In this document: in pieces, positions 44,538-51,948 of the stretch
Layout of the letters: each line of letters begins with the position of its first letter
Position numbering within the stretch: the first letter of the stretch is position 1
Source of the DNA: JACCTI01 sp038237435
GTDB lineage: Bacteria > Verrucomicrobiota > Verrucomicrobiia > Chthoniobacterales > UBA10450
Assembly: GCA_038237435.1 (NCBI GenBank)
Contig: JBBRYT010000005.1
Location: 145,180 to 209,179 of the forward strand
Length of the DNA stretch: 64,000 bases
Reading direction: 5' to 3'
Translations under genes and position numbers: made by a program
The notes under the pieces: generated by a model
Seen by the model: the letters and a program-made list of their open reading frames with translations, nothing else
The model's database searches: none
What the model was told of the DNA's origin: nothing

Positions 44538-44562
44538 GCGGAGTGAGTTCGCTCTCTGCCAA

Positions 44563-44772
44563 TTAGAAGAGCGTGTAAATGAAAGGCGCTGCAGCTGTGC
44601 TGCCGAGCACGATCAAAACGCCAACGAAGAATAAGCAAACCAGAATCGGTAATAACCACCACTTCTTGTTCTGACGGAGGAAATCCCAGAAATCTCTAAA
44701 CAAGCCCGGGCGCTTTCCAGCTGCCTGCTGCGAGAACGAATTGCTTGAACGTGATGTTGAATTCTCTGTCAT
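44563..44772 (-). CDS. DUF5989-type small membrane protein
   Basis: Starting at the ATG at 44772, the 69-residue protein reads MTENSTSRSSNSF and ends with FWDFLRQNKKWWLLPILVCL, then FFVGVLIVLG and APFIYTLF. That short tail (rigid KKWW, one membrane helix, FIYTLF end) is the pattern of DUF5989 proteins that accompany SxtJ and carbamoyltransferases. The frame is open further upstream to 44835 but that part overlaps the SxtJ gene. Function is unknown; a small transmembrane subunit of a glycan-modifying complex is likely. Confidence 0.75.
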   Translation of the reverse strand: MTENSTSRSSNSFSQQAAGKRPGLFRDFWDFLRQNKKWWLLPILVCLFFVGVLIVLGSTAAAPFIYTLF

Positions 44773-44785
44773 GTAGCCCCTTGTT

Positions 44786-45205
44786 TCAGAACTGTCGCAG
44801 GTATCTGGCCGGATCGTTATTAGCGTCGCGGGCAACCCAATATGACGAAGCTTCGGGTTGAAAGCTACGCTGTAATGGGTCGTGTCCGAATAGCTTCATT
44901 ATCACGCCGATGGGTGTAAGCACAACAAAATAGATCAAGCCCAGCAGAATGTGTGAGACAACCCACCCGATAGGATAAGACGCGTACATCCAGGAAATAT
45001 AAATTGTCTTCGCGATTCCAAGCCAAATATAGGAGATGACGCTCAGTATCAATGCGGGACCTAGGATCAAGGCCGCATTTCTCCACGAGTGTGTCTTGTG
45101 AAAAACAAGCGTGGCTACGACGACGAAAAACAGCGGGAACCAAATTAGTGCGAATCGTCGCAACTCATTTTTTGAAGGATTCTTATTGATCTCGATGAGA
45201 GCCAT
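44786..45205 (-). CDS. SxtJ-family membrane protein
   Basis: The 139-residue protein has four hydrophobic segments (FALIWFPLFFVVVATLVF, WRNAALILGPALILSVISYI, MYASYPIGWVVSHILLGLIY, FVVLTPIGVIMKLF) and ends with DPLQRSF...SSYWVARDANNDPARYLRQF. The PLQR and YLRQF ends are characteristic of SxtJ proteins that lie next to carbamoyltransferases. It begins 7 bp after the carbamoyltransferase stop codon. No catalytic residue is known. Confidence 0.78.
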   Translation of the reverse strand: MALIEINKNPSKNELRRFALIWFPLFFVVVATLVFHKTHSWRNAALILGPALILSVISYIWLGIAKTIYISWMYASYPIGWVVSHILLGLIYFVVLTPIGVIMKLFGHDPLQRSFQPEASSYWVARDANNDPARYLRQF

Positions 45206-45211
45206 TCGATT

Positions 45212-47050
45212 TTAGTCTAGTTGAAACTGCGCCAGGTAACTTTCGAGCTCGTGCTGCTTCGCCTCAGGTTGCTCATCCTTGAAGAGAATCAGTCCCTCGA
45301 GCACCAAAACATCCATATTTGTCGCCATAAAGCAGCGATACGCATTTTCCGGCGTGCAGACGATCGGCTCACCGCGAACATTGAAGCTGGTGTTGATTAT
45401 TACACCGCAACCCGTGCGTTTCTCGAAGCTTTCAAGTAGTTGATGGTAGCGACCATGACGTTGCCTATCCACGGTTTGGACCCGCGCCGAATAGTCGACA
45501 TGGGTGATGGCGGGCAGCTGCGAACGCGGAACCTTTAATTTTTCGATACCTTGCAAGTCTCCATTTGCGGATTCCACGGGAAGCCGGCGACTTTTATCCA
45601 ATGGTGCGACTAACAACATATAAGGACTTTCTTCGCCCGTCCTCATCTGGAAATATTCATGCGCCTTTTCCGCAAGGACGCTTGGAGCGAACGGACGGAA
45701 CGACTCTCTGAACTTGATCTTGAGGTTCATGGTCGATTGCATTTCCTGATTACGAGCATCGCCTAGGATGCTCCGAGCTCCGAGTGCTCGCGGGCCAAAT
45801 TCCATTCGTCCCTGAAACCAGCCGACTACTTTCCCCTGAGACATCAGGTCGGCTACTCGATCGCACAGATCTTCTTCGGTATCCGCTTTGTGGTAGCGCC
45901 CGCCGACCCCGTCCAAAAATTTCTGAATTTCCGCTTCGCTGAATGATGGACCAAGAAGAGAACCGCTTTGGTCATCCTGACTAGTCACATGACGCGGGCT
46001 TTCCAAGAGTTGGTGCCAGATGAAAAGTGCGACCCCCAGCGCTCCACCAGCGTCACCAGCTGCAGGTTGTATCCACAAATTTTCAAAAGGCCCTTCTCGA
46101 AGAATCCGTCCATTCCCGACGCAGTTCAGGGCAACGCCTCCCGCGAGGCAAAGATTCTTCATTCCAGTCTGGCAATGCACGTGCCGCGCGATCCGCAGCA
46201 TTATCTCTTCAGTTACTGCCTGGACTGACGCCGCAAGATCCATTTCGCGCTCGGTAAGAGGGGCTTCTGCCGATCGAGGCGGGCCGTCAAACAGCTTGTC
46301 AAACTTTCGAGACGTCATCGTGAGCCCTTGGCAGTAATTGAAGTAGGCCATATTCATTCGGAACGACCCATCTTCCTTAAGGTCTATCAAATGCTTCAGG
46401 ATCGTGTCCGCGTACTTTGGCTCTCCATACGGCGCGAGACCCATGAGTTTGTATTCGCCCGAGTTAACTTTGAAACCGGTGAAGTAAGTGAAAGCTGAAT
46501 ACAACATTCCAAGGGAATGAGGAAACCGCATCTCATGCGTGAGCGTAATCTTGTTATCCCGGCCATAGCCATAACTGGCCGTTGCCCATTCCCCTACCCC
46601 GTCAAGTGTTAGAATAGCAGCTTCCTCGAACGGAGATGGAAAGAAGGCGCTCGCCGCGTGAGACTCATGATGTTCTGTAAAAACGTATGCCTTCTTGTAG
46701 GAATGTTGCAGGCCGCGATCCAATTCTCGCGGCAAACGCAACTTCTGTTTAACCCAGAGCGGAACAGCGCGCAGGAAGGAAGAAAAACCTAAGGGCGCAT
46801 AAGCCAAATAAGTTTCCAGTAAGCGATCAAACTTTAGCAATGGCTTGTCGTAAAAGCCTACATAATCCACGTGGGCCGGTTTCAGACCGGCCTGCTTCAG
46901 GCAAAACTCGACCGCATGTTCTGGAAATTCGGGATCATGCTTCTTACGCGTGAAACGCTCTTCTTGAGCTGCAGCAACAATTTTCCCATCGACCACCAAA
47001 GCTGCGGCGGAGTCATGGTAGAAAGCAGAGATGCCGAGGATAGCGGTCAT
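45212..47050 (-). CDS. NodU/CmcH-type O-carbamoyltransferase
   Basis: The 612-residue protein shows the two-domain family signature: MTAILGISAFYHDSAAALVV, HHESHAASAFFPSPFEEAAI and LTLDGVGEWATASYG in the YrdC/Kae1-like N-terminal domain; LAGGVALNCVGNGRILREGP; and C-terminal FGPRALGARSILGDARNQEM, SFRPFAPSVLAEKAHEYF and CGVIINTSFNVRGEPIVCTP. Such enzymes move a carbamoyl group from carbamoyl phosphate, via an adenylate, to a sugar hydroxyl. It is intact and free of repeat insertions, unlike the relative at 48.5 kb. SxtJ, DUF5989 and SGNH genes follow in the same direction. Confidence 0.9.
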   Translation of the reverse strand: MTAILGISAFYHDSAAALVVDGKIVAAAQEERFTRKKHDPEFPEHAVEFCLKQAGLKPAHVDYVGFYDKPLLKFDRLLETYLAYAPLGFSSFLRAVPLWVKQKLRLPRELDRGLQHSYKKAYVFTEHHESHAASAFFPSPFEEAAILTLDGVGEWATASYGYGRDNKITLTHEMRFPHSLGMLYSAFTYFTGFKVNSGEYKLMGLAPYGEPKYADTILKHLIDLKEDGSFRMNMAYFNYCQGLTMTSRKFDKLFDGPPRSAEAPLTEREMDLAASVQAVTEEIMLRIARHVHCQTGMKNLCLAGGVALNCVGNGRILREGPFENLWIQPAAGDAGGALGVALFIWHQLLESPRHVTSQDDQSGSLLGPSFSEAEIQKFLDGVGGRYHKADTEEDLCDRVADLMSQGKVVGWFQGRMEFGPRALGARSILGDARNQEMQSTMNLKIKFRESFRPFAPSVLAEKAHEYFQMRTGEESPYMLLVAPLDKSRRLPVESANGDLQGIEKLKVPRSQLPAITHVDYSARVQTVDRQRHGRYHQLLESFEKRTGCGVIINTSFNVRGEPIVCTPENAYRCFMATNMDVLVLEGLILFKDEQPEAKQHELESYLAQFQLD

Positions 47051-47079
47051 ATACTCTTCGCCGAAGGGCTACGCATGAA

Positions 47080-47225
47080 TTAATCGTCTCTGTAGGAAGA
47101 CCGCCCGAGAACAAGCACGTCCATATTCGTTCGGACAAAATCGAGCGCTTTTTCGGGGCAATAGACGCCAGGTTCGTTTTCGTTGGAGGAGTTATTCAAG
47201 ACTAGAGGCACAGAGGTCAACGGTC
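47080..47225 (-). pseudogene. 3' remnant of a carbamoyltransferase gene
   Basis: Between the intact carbamoyltransferase and the gene at 47245, the minus strand encodes PLTSVPLVLNNSSNENEPGV then YCPEKALDFVRTNMDVLVLG and RSSYRDD before a stop at 47080-47082. This is the C-terminal end of a NodU-type carbamoyltransferase; compare GVPLVLNTSFNENEPVVCRP and MDVLVMGNFLLE in the gene at 48489-50615. Nothing of the rest of the gene remains next to it. It marks the far edge of the nucleotidyltransferase/HEPN island. Confidence 0.78.
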
Positions 47226-47244
47226 GGAAGGCAGAGATAAGACG

Positions 47245-47547
47245 TTAAGCCAGATTATTCTGCTTATGATCCAGCGCATTTTCGAAACTGACTAACTCGC
47301 CGAGGAGCGAATTATATCGGGAGTAGGCGTCTCCCCCTTCCGCGCGGAGAAGTTCGTAGAGCTGTAGCTCGGCCTCGATGGCAGTCTTCGATACACTGCT
47401 TTGCATAAGTCCAGCTCGGGCCAGACGCGTGCGCGCAACTTGCACGAGGCAGGATGCGATAGTTTGTTTTCCTTCCCTTAAGTCAACTAGCCCTTGCCAG
47501 ACTAACTCCTGACCTGGGAGAGTGCCGTTAAGCTCGAGTGCTTTCAT
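47245..47547 (-). CDS. Hypothetical protein paired with a nucleotidyltransferase
   Basis: The 100-residue protein is helical and acidic to neutral (LVDLREGKQTIASCLVQVAR, TAIEAELQLYELLRAEGGDA). I recognise no family. It overlaps the end of the upstream nucleotidyltransferase gene by 20 bp, an arrangement common to toxin-antitoxin or abortive-infection pairs. Its 3' end is 20 bp from the carbamoyltransferase remnant. Confidence 0.6.
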   Translation of the reverse strand: MKALELNGTLPGQELVWQGLVDLREGKQTIASCLVQVARTRLARAGLMQSSVSKTAIEAELQLYELLRAEGGDAYSRYNSLLGELVSFENALDHKQNNLA

Positions 47548-48061
47548 GGCAAAATTCTAGGACGGACTTTCGGAATGAGGCTGGATCAATGGCGGGATAG
47601 CGGATCAGTTCCGGCTCGATGGAGTCGAAAAATTCATGCAGGTGCGGGAGGGTGATAAGGCCGGTTTGGAGGAGAGCGCGGGCGTCAAGCAGGTCGCGAT
47701 CGTGTCTGCGTTGTAATTTCGAGAGAGCCTGGCCGTACGGATCGTAGTGAAAGAAATCGACCTGGCCGTGCCGCGCGATGAAAAGGCTGCGCTCGCGCCA
47801 ACCTGCGATGGCGGGAATGAAATCATCGGGACTAGCTAATTCTATATTGATGTCCAACCGGTCTTTTAAGGTAGCGATAGATTCAAAGAGTCCGGCGGGC
47901 TCAGGGTCGGGCTTAATGTCGATGTCGATAGTCATCGTTCGCCAACCGTAAAGGACTGCGGTGGCACCGCCCGCCAGGTAGATTCGGCCAGGCCCTTGCA
48001 CGCCTTGGCCCAAGGCGACCATAAAAGACTCCACCCGCTCTTTGTTACTTTCCGATCGCAT
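47528..48061 (-). CDS. Nucleotidyltransferase-fold protein (DUF6036/AbiEii-like)
   Basis: The 177-residue protein has IYLAGGATAVLYGWRTMTID then IDIKPDPEP. This resembles the GG-x10-DxD nucleotidyltransferase core of DUF6036 proteins. A helical C-terminal part (KLQRRHDRDLLDARALLQTG) follows. Proteins of this type often act with a short partner as a phage-defence or toxin-like pair; here the partner would be the 100-residue gene that overlaps its end. It lies 33 bp downstream of the HEPN gene. Confidence 0.68.
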   Translation of the reverse strand: MRSESNKERVESFMVALGQGVQGPGRIYLAGGATAVLYGWRTMTIDIDIKPDPEPAGLFESIATLKDRLDINIELASPDDFIPAIAGWRERSLFIARHGQVDFFHYDPYGQALSKLQRRHDRDLLDARALLQTGLITLPHLHEFFDSIEPELIRYPAIDPASFRKSVLEFCHESTRA

Positions 48062-48094
48062 GGAGCGAGATTACTCAATAACTGTGGCGATGGC

Positions 48095-48496
48095 TTATTT
48101 GGCCGCTGGGTATAACTGTTTCTCGCAAAAGACGTAGAGTTCCTCCGCGAGCTGCAATGCTCGGGTCGCTTCTTCGGGAGTTGGTTCGTTCGTTTCGCCA
48201 GGATATCGGAACCGATGCGCGAGCGGACTTAGTTCCTCAGCGTGACTGCGGAATTGCTCGAAGTTCGGCTGCGCGGGCAGGCACAGGTTAAGGAGTTCGC
48301 CGAGCTCGTGCGTTTTGGGAAAGATGATATCATGCGCGGTCAGGTAACTCTTGAGGGCTTTCTCTCCGGCTTGTTGGCAATGGTAAACAGCAACATCCAG
48401 CAATTGCACCCGTTCTGAGATTAGGAGCCGGGCACTTTGCAGGTCGTGGTCGGCCTTGAGCAACCAGGCGCGAACCAGTTCCGCTTTCCTACTCAC
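48095..48496 (-). CDS. HEPN-domain protein
   Basis: The 133-residue protein matches the HEPN fold: AELVRAWLLKADHDLQSARL, LLDVAVYHCQQAGEKALKSY, LTAHDIIFPKTHELGELLNL and a closing helix with HRFRYPGETNEPTPEEATRA. HEPN proteins of this COG2250-like group pair with minimal nucleotidyltransferases (MNT) as RNase-type toxins neutralised by AMPylation. The MNT partner here is fused to the C-terminus of the carbamoyltransferase immediately upstream; the two reading frames overlap by 8 bp. Confidence 0.82.
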   Translation of the reverse strand: MSRKAELVRAWLLKADHDLQSARLLISERVQLLDVAVYHCQQAGEKALKSYLTAHDIIFPKTHELGELLNLCLPAQPNFEQFRSHAEELSPLAHRFRYPGETNEPTPEEATRALQLAEELYVFCEKQLYPAAK

Positions 48497-50615
48497 GGAG
48501 TGCTGTGCCTTCGCGCTTAACCGTGCTGGCCAGCGAACAGACTACCTCCAGGTCTCGCTCCCACTCGGTGCGTGTCATAACGATGATGTCTTTCGGGAAT
48601 CGAATTTCGCGCGCGTGACCAAGAGCCTCCACGGACCGGCGGTAACTGGAGGCCGACGAGTGCGGCACAATCGCCAAAAGATCGAGGTCGCTGTCGCCGT
48701 TCGCATCGCCGCGGGCATGGGAACCGAAGAGATAAACTTCTTCCGCGCCCATGCCTTCGCGCAACCGACGGCTAATCGCGTAAGCTTCTTGCGGGATGCT
48801 ACTTCTCCTGGCGGCTGCTACCGGGGTTTCCTTTCGCTCGAGCAAGAAGTTACCCATCACGAGAACATCCATCTTGGTGCGCAGAAAGCAATCGAGCGCT
48901 TCTTCGGGTCGACAGACTACTGGTTCGTTTTCGTTGAAGGAAGTGTTGAGGACCAACGGGACGCCGGTCTGAAAGTAGAAAGTAGAAATTAGAAGGTAGA
49001 AAAGTGGATTTGTTTCCTTGTGGACAGTTTGAAGGCGACCGGAGCCATCGACATGAGTAACTGCCGGAATAAGTGCGCGTTTCTCTTCTCGCACTTGGAA
49101 GACCTCCATCATGAAAGGCACGTCGTCGTCTTGCTCGAACCACTTACTTACTTCCTCGCGCAGAATAGAAGGCGCGAAAGGCCGGAAGGATTCGCGGCGT
49201 TTGATCTTGGCATTCAAGATCTCCTTCATGTCGGCGCGACGCGGGTCGCCCAAGATAGAACGATTACCTAAAGCTCTAGGTCCCCATTCCATTCGTCCTT
49301 GAAACCAGCCAACTACTTTGCCGTCGGCGATGGCTTCGGCTGTGCGAGTGCACAGCTCCGCGCTATCGCTCAATTGCGAAATGCGGAATTCGGATTGCGA
49401 ATCGTTCAGCAGGCCGCGCTCGCTTAGTAGCTTAGCGATGTACTCGTCGGAGAAGGAAGGACCGAGATAAGCGGTGTTTAAAGTAGAAGGTTTAAAGTAG
49501 AAGGTAGAAGGAAGATCTGCGTTTTCTACTTTAGCTTTCCTACTTCCTACTTGCGCCGCAACCACGCTTGCCGCCCCTATCGCTCCTCCCGCATCACCGG
49601 CTGCGGCCGGCAGATACATCTTCTTGAAAGGTGTGCGCAGATAGACCTTGCCGTTCGCGACGGAGTTCATGGCGCAGCCGCCGGCCAGAGCAAGGTTGTC
49701 GGATGGATGGTGAGAATGCAGAGACTGCAGCAGAGCGAACAAAGCCTCCTCGTAGATAACTTGGACGGAACGCGCGATATCTTTGTGCTTCTGCTCCAGT
49801 GGTTGGTTAGGCTGACGGTCGGGTCCCAGTAATTCGCTCAGGCTTTTAGTGTAAAGCGTTCCGACTTCCGGTGCACAATCCTTCCAGCTATAGGACACGT
49901 TGTCGGTGTGATGACGGAAATACTTTAGGTTCAACCGGAACGTTCCGTCGGATTGAATGCGCACAACTTCGCGCAATTCCTTTACGAACTTAGGCTCGCC
50001 GTAGGGAGCCAGGCCCATGACCTTGTATTCGTCGCCGTAATGTGGGAAACCGATGAACTGCGTGAGTGCGGAATAGAAGATACCTAACGAGTGCGGAAAG
50101 TAGATGCGTTGACTGATATTGATTTCGTTCCCACCCCCCCAACCCATCGCGGTACTGGCGAAATCGCCAAAGCCATCAACCGAGAGACACGCTGCTTCTT
50201 CTAAGCCAGAGACCAGAAAGGCCGAAGCCAGGTGGGCCAGGTGATGTTCGACATGATGCATTTCCGCTTTAAGGCTTACCTTGTAGACCTTCTCGAGCTC
50301 CTGTTTAACGGAAGCGGCGCTGCGAATATTCCGCGCCTTTTGCAGCATCAAACGCGGATCCGGCATGTGAGTGGCGACAAACGCCAGTCGCCGCCAATTA
50401 TTCACGCCAGGCTTGCGATTGACCGCAATATGCTCCACGTCCTGCAGTGCCGCGCCCGCCTCCTGCAGGCAGTAGTCGATTGCCTGAGTCGGCAGTCCCG
50501 CCCAATGTTTGATCCGGCGAAAGCGCTCTTCTTCGGCGGCGGCGATTAGCTTGCTGTCTTTGAAGATGCAGGCCGCAGAATCGGCGTGATAGGCGTTGAG
50601 TCCGAGGACTATCAA
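48489..50615 (-). CDS. NodU/CmcH-type carbamoyltransferase fused to a minimal nucleotidyltransferase domain
   Basis: Residues 1-600 form a carbamoyltransferase: MIVLGLNAYHADSAACIFKD, EMHHVEHHLAHLASAFLVSG, LAGGCAMNSVANGKVYLRTP, WGPRALGNRSILGDPRRADM and FNENEPVVCRPEEALDCFLR. The chain continues after MDVLVMGNFLLERKE into an MNT domain, YLFGSHARGDANGDSDLDLL, with the GSxxRGD...SDxDL motif, and ends near the HEPN gene. Heptamer repeats encode FYLLISTFYFQ (48968-49002), DSQSEFRISQL (49372-49405) and VGSRKAKVENADLPSTFYF (49480-49552). The start is a TTG at 50613-50615 that overlaps the left arm of element C; no Shine-Dalgarno sequence precedes it. Activity may be impaired by the insertions. Confidence 0.85.
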   Translation of the reverse strand: MIVLGLNAYHADSAACIFKDSKLIAAAEEERFRRIKHWAGLPTQAIDYCLQEAGAALQDVEHIAVNRKPGVNNWRRLAFVATHMPDPRLMLQKARNIRSAASVKQELEKVYKVSLKAEMHHVEHHLAHLASAFLVSGLEEAACLSVDGFGDFASTAMGWGGGNEINISQRIYFPHSLGIFYSALTQFIGFPHYGDEYKVMGLAPYGEPKFVKELREVVRIQSDGTFRLNLKYFRHHTDNVSYSWKDCAPEVGTLYTKSLSELLGPDRQPNQPLEQKHKDIARSVQVIYEEALFALLQSLHSHHPSDNLALAGGCAMNSVANGKVYLRTPFKKMYLPAAAGDAGGAIGAASVVAAQVGSRKAKVENADLPSTFYFKPSTLNTAYLGPSFSDEYIAKLLSERGLLNDSQSEFRISQLSDSAELCTRTAEAIADGKVVGWFQGRMEWGPRALGNRSILGDPRRADMKEILNAKIKRRESFRPFAPSILREEVSKWFEQDDDVPFMMEVFQVREEKRALIPAVTHVDGSGRLQTVHKETNPLFYLLISTFYFQTGVPLVLNTSFNENEPVVCRPEEALDCFLRTKMDVLVMGNFLLERKETPVAAARRSSIPQEAYAISRRLREGMGAEEVYLFGSHARGDANGDSDLDLLAIVPHSSASSYRRSVEALGHAREIRFPKDIIVMTRTEWERDLEVVCSLASTVKREGTALRE
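48968..49002. repeat. Five-unit heptamer tract inside the carbamoyltransferase gene
   Basis: Plus-strand units are TCTGAAA, GTAGAAA, GTAGAAA, TTAGAAG, GTAGAAA. It encodes LLISTFYF just before QTGVPLVLNTSF. As judged from memory of family spacing, the protein is not longer here than expected, so the tract appears to replace rather than add codons. Confidence 0.65.
49372..49405. repeat. TTCGCAA/TCCGCAT heptamer tract inside the carbamoyltransferase gene
   Basis: In reverse complement the tract reads TTCGCAA, TCCGAAT, TCCGCAT, TTCGCAA, giving the peptide SQSEFRISQL. It belongs to the same class as the tract in the wzt linker. Confidence 0.5.
49480..49552. repeat. Heptamer palindrome inside the carbamoyltransferase gene
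   Basis: The left half reads AAAGTAG, AAGGTTT, AAAGTAG, AAGGTAG, AAGGAAG; the right half is its approximate inverted copy (TTTTCTACTTTAGC then TTTCCTACTTCCTACTT). The spacer GATCTGCGTTTTCT resembles that of the palindrome at 18259-18354. The encoded peptide VGSRKAKVENA is shared with that site, in the same frame and orientation. Confidence 0.75.
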
Positions 50616-51025
50616 AGTAGAAGATAGAAAGGAGAAGGTAGAAAGTGAATCATTCCTTCAACTTCTTTCCTATTGTCGTGAAGATGGCTAGTAGTTCAGT
50701 TGACTCCTTATGAACAGCCTCCGCATCTCTTCCTTTGGCGATGCCTGACTCGATTAGCAGCTCAATCCAGTATTGAGTCTCAGCGGACTCTTTCTGCACA
50801 GTTCCCATTTTACTAGCAAAATCAGCTCGTGATACGGCGCGCTGCGCCTCTCTATAGTTCGCACCTATCGAGGTAGCGGAGCGTAAGAGTTGCCGGCCTA
50901 ACACGTCACCTTCGCGGGTTTTCGGCAGGGCGACCGTGAAGCTGATAATCGCTAATGCAAAAGACTTGGTCCGGCGCTCGAGATCCTTATCCAATTTCTA
51001 CCTTCTACTTTCCACTTCCTACTTT
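50613..51025 (-). mobile_element. S23 hairpin element C (heptamer inverted arrays around a four-helix-bundle ORF)
   Basis: The arms 50614-50644 and 50995-51025 are 31-nt inverted repeats of AAAGTAG/AAGGTAG heptamers, identical at 26 positions without gaps. Between them lies one intact S23 ORF on the minus strand. The outer edge of the right arm is 2 bp from the stop codon of the WecG-type gene, and the left arm overlaps the TTG start of the carbamoyltransferase. The element therefore exactly fills the space between two operon genes. It is the best-preserved full copy in the window. Confidence 0.65.
50650..50994 (-). CDS. Four-helix-bundle protein (S23 family)
   Basis: The intact 114-residue protein reads MDKDLERRTKSFALAIISFT, VALPKTREGDVLGRQLLRSA, TSIGANYREAQRAVSRADFA, SKMGTVQKESAETQYWIELL and IESG, ending LLAIFTTIGKKLKE. 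It is closely related to the frameshifted copy at 13796-14150. The start is a TTG directly inside the flanking array, with GAAGG of the array at ribosome-binding distance. It could bind nucleic acid as in the related Avd protein, but this is inference. It lies inside element C. Confidence 0.85.
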   Translation of the reverse strand: MDKDLERRTKSFALAIISFTVALPKTREGDVLGRQLLRSATSIGANYREAQRAVSRADFASKMGTVQKESAETQYWIELLIESGIAKGRDAEAVHKESTELLAIFTTIGKKLKE

Positions 51026-51027
51026 CT

Positions 51028-51948
51028 TCAAACGTCCGCCCAACGCGGTTGCAGCGGCGGCAACTCCGCGCGGTGGCGAAGAAGCATCCCGATAAGCCCT
51101 ATCGCGATACCAATTCGCGGCAGGATCATTTGTGGTTGAGCGATGAGTCGCAAGAGCCAGCCAATGCGCGCGGTTTCGGCCCATTGCGGAATCGGTCGCT
51201 CTAGACCAGTCAGGAAGGCGAGCCCAGCGCCAATGCAGTGAATGGCGGGCCGATAGAGAAGATAGGTGCGCAAGTAAGCGCCGAGTTTTTCCTGTGTGCC
51301 GCCCGCAGTAGCAACAATGATTTGCGGGGGACGAGTTTGCTCGATCTTGAGAAGTAGATCGTGATCCTCCGCGAGCGGACCACCGCAGACGTGAAAAGAA
51401 TGACGCCGCGTTTCGTATCCGTGATTGTTCAGCCAGTCGCGGGCGCGCTGCTCGATTGTTCTGGAGCCTACGATCCAAAGAACATTGGATTTTTCTCGAA
51501 ATATTTCGTGATGCAGAAGCGCGTCCAAATATCGCACGCCGGAAATTCTTGTTACTGATCGGCCGGTGATTACTTTCCAAGCCGTCGCCACTAATCCGCT
51601 ATCGAGCAACGCGACATCGGCCTCCAAAAGGGCGCGCCTATATTGATCGTCGTACTTCAATTTCGTGAGAGCCGGCGCGGCCGGAATGACCAACAGTCCG
51701 CCGATCTTGAGAAAATGATTTATTGCTTCGGAGGGCGCGCCTCGAAAAAATCGAACACCCAGGATCTTTTCGTAGTAGAGCGGTTCTTCACCGTGAGTGC
51801 CCGCGCTCTTCGAACCCGACACTGTGGAACTTTGGCTTGCCCTTTGCATCGCGAAACGGGTCATCCGGGCAAGCTGCCGCCCGTGGTAGTGTCCTTCGTT
51901 CTTCGAAGACCTGCCATGATTCGGATATGAAATTAGTACGCCGCTCAC
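51028..51948 (-). CDS. WecG/TagA/CpsF-family glycosyltransferase (GT26)
   Basis: The 306-residue frame has the GT26 core: EKILGVRFFRGAPSEAINHF, LLEADVALLDSGLVATAWKV, ITRISGVRYLDALLHHEIFR, VLWIVGSRTIEQRARDWLNN, IIVATAGGTQEKLGAYLRTY and IHCIGAGLAFLTGLERPIPQ, WAETARIGWLLRLIAQPQ. The family adds ManNAc- or Glc-type sugars to a lipid-linked first sugar. The first ~50 residues do not belong to the domain and the leading ATG lies within a hairpin, so starts at 51864 (MTRFAM) or 51849 are more likely. A close relative is encoded at 53.1 kb. Confidence 0.83.
   Translation of the reverse strand: MSGVLISYPNHGRSSKNEGHYHGRQLARMTRFAMQRASQSSTVSGSKSAGTHGEEPLYYEKILGVRFFRGAPSEAINHFLKIGGLLVIPAAPALTKLKYDDQYRRALLEADVALLDSGLVATAWKVITGRSVTRISGVRYLDALLHHEIFREKSNVLWIVGSRTIEQRARDWLNNHGYETRRHSFHVCGGPLAEDHDLLLKIEQTRPPQIIVATAGGTQEKLGAYLRTYLLYRPAIHCIGAGLAFLTGLERPIPQWAETARIGWLLRLIAQPQMILPRIGIAIGLIGMLLRHRAELPPLQPRWADV

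Noticed and set aside
49480..49552. Heptamer arrays as a CRISPR-like locus
   Set aside because: Units are 7 nt, degenerate and contiguous with no unique spacers; no cas genes are present.
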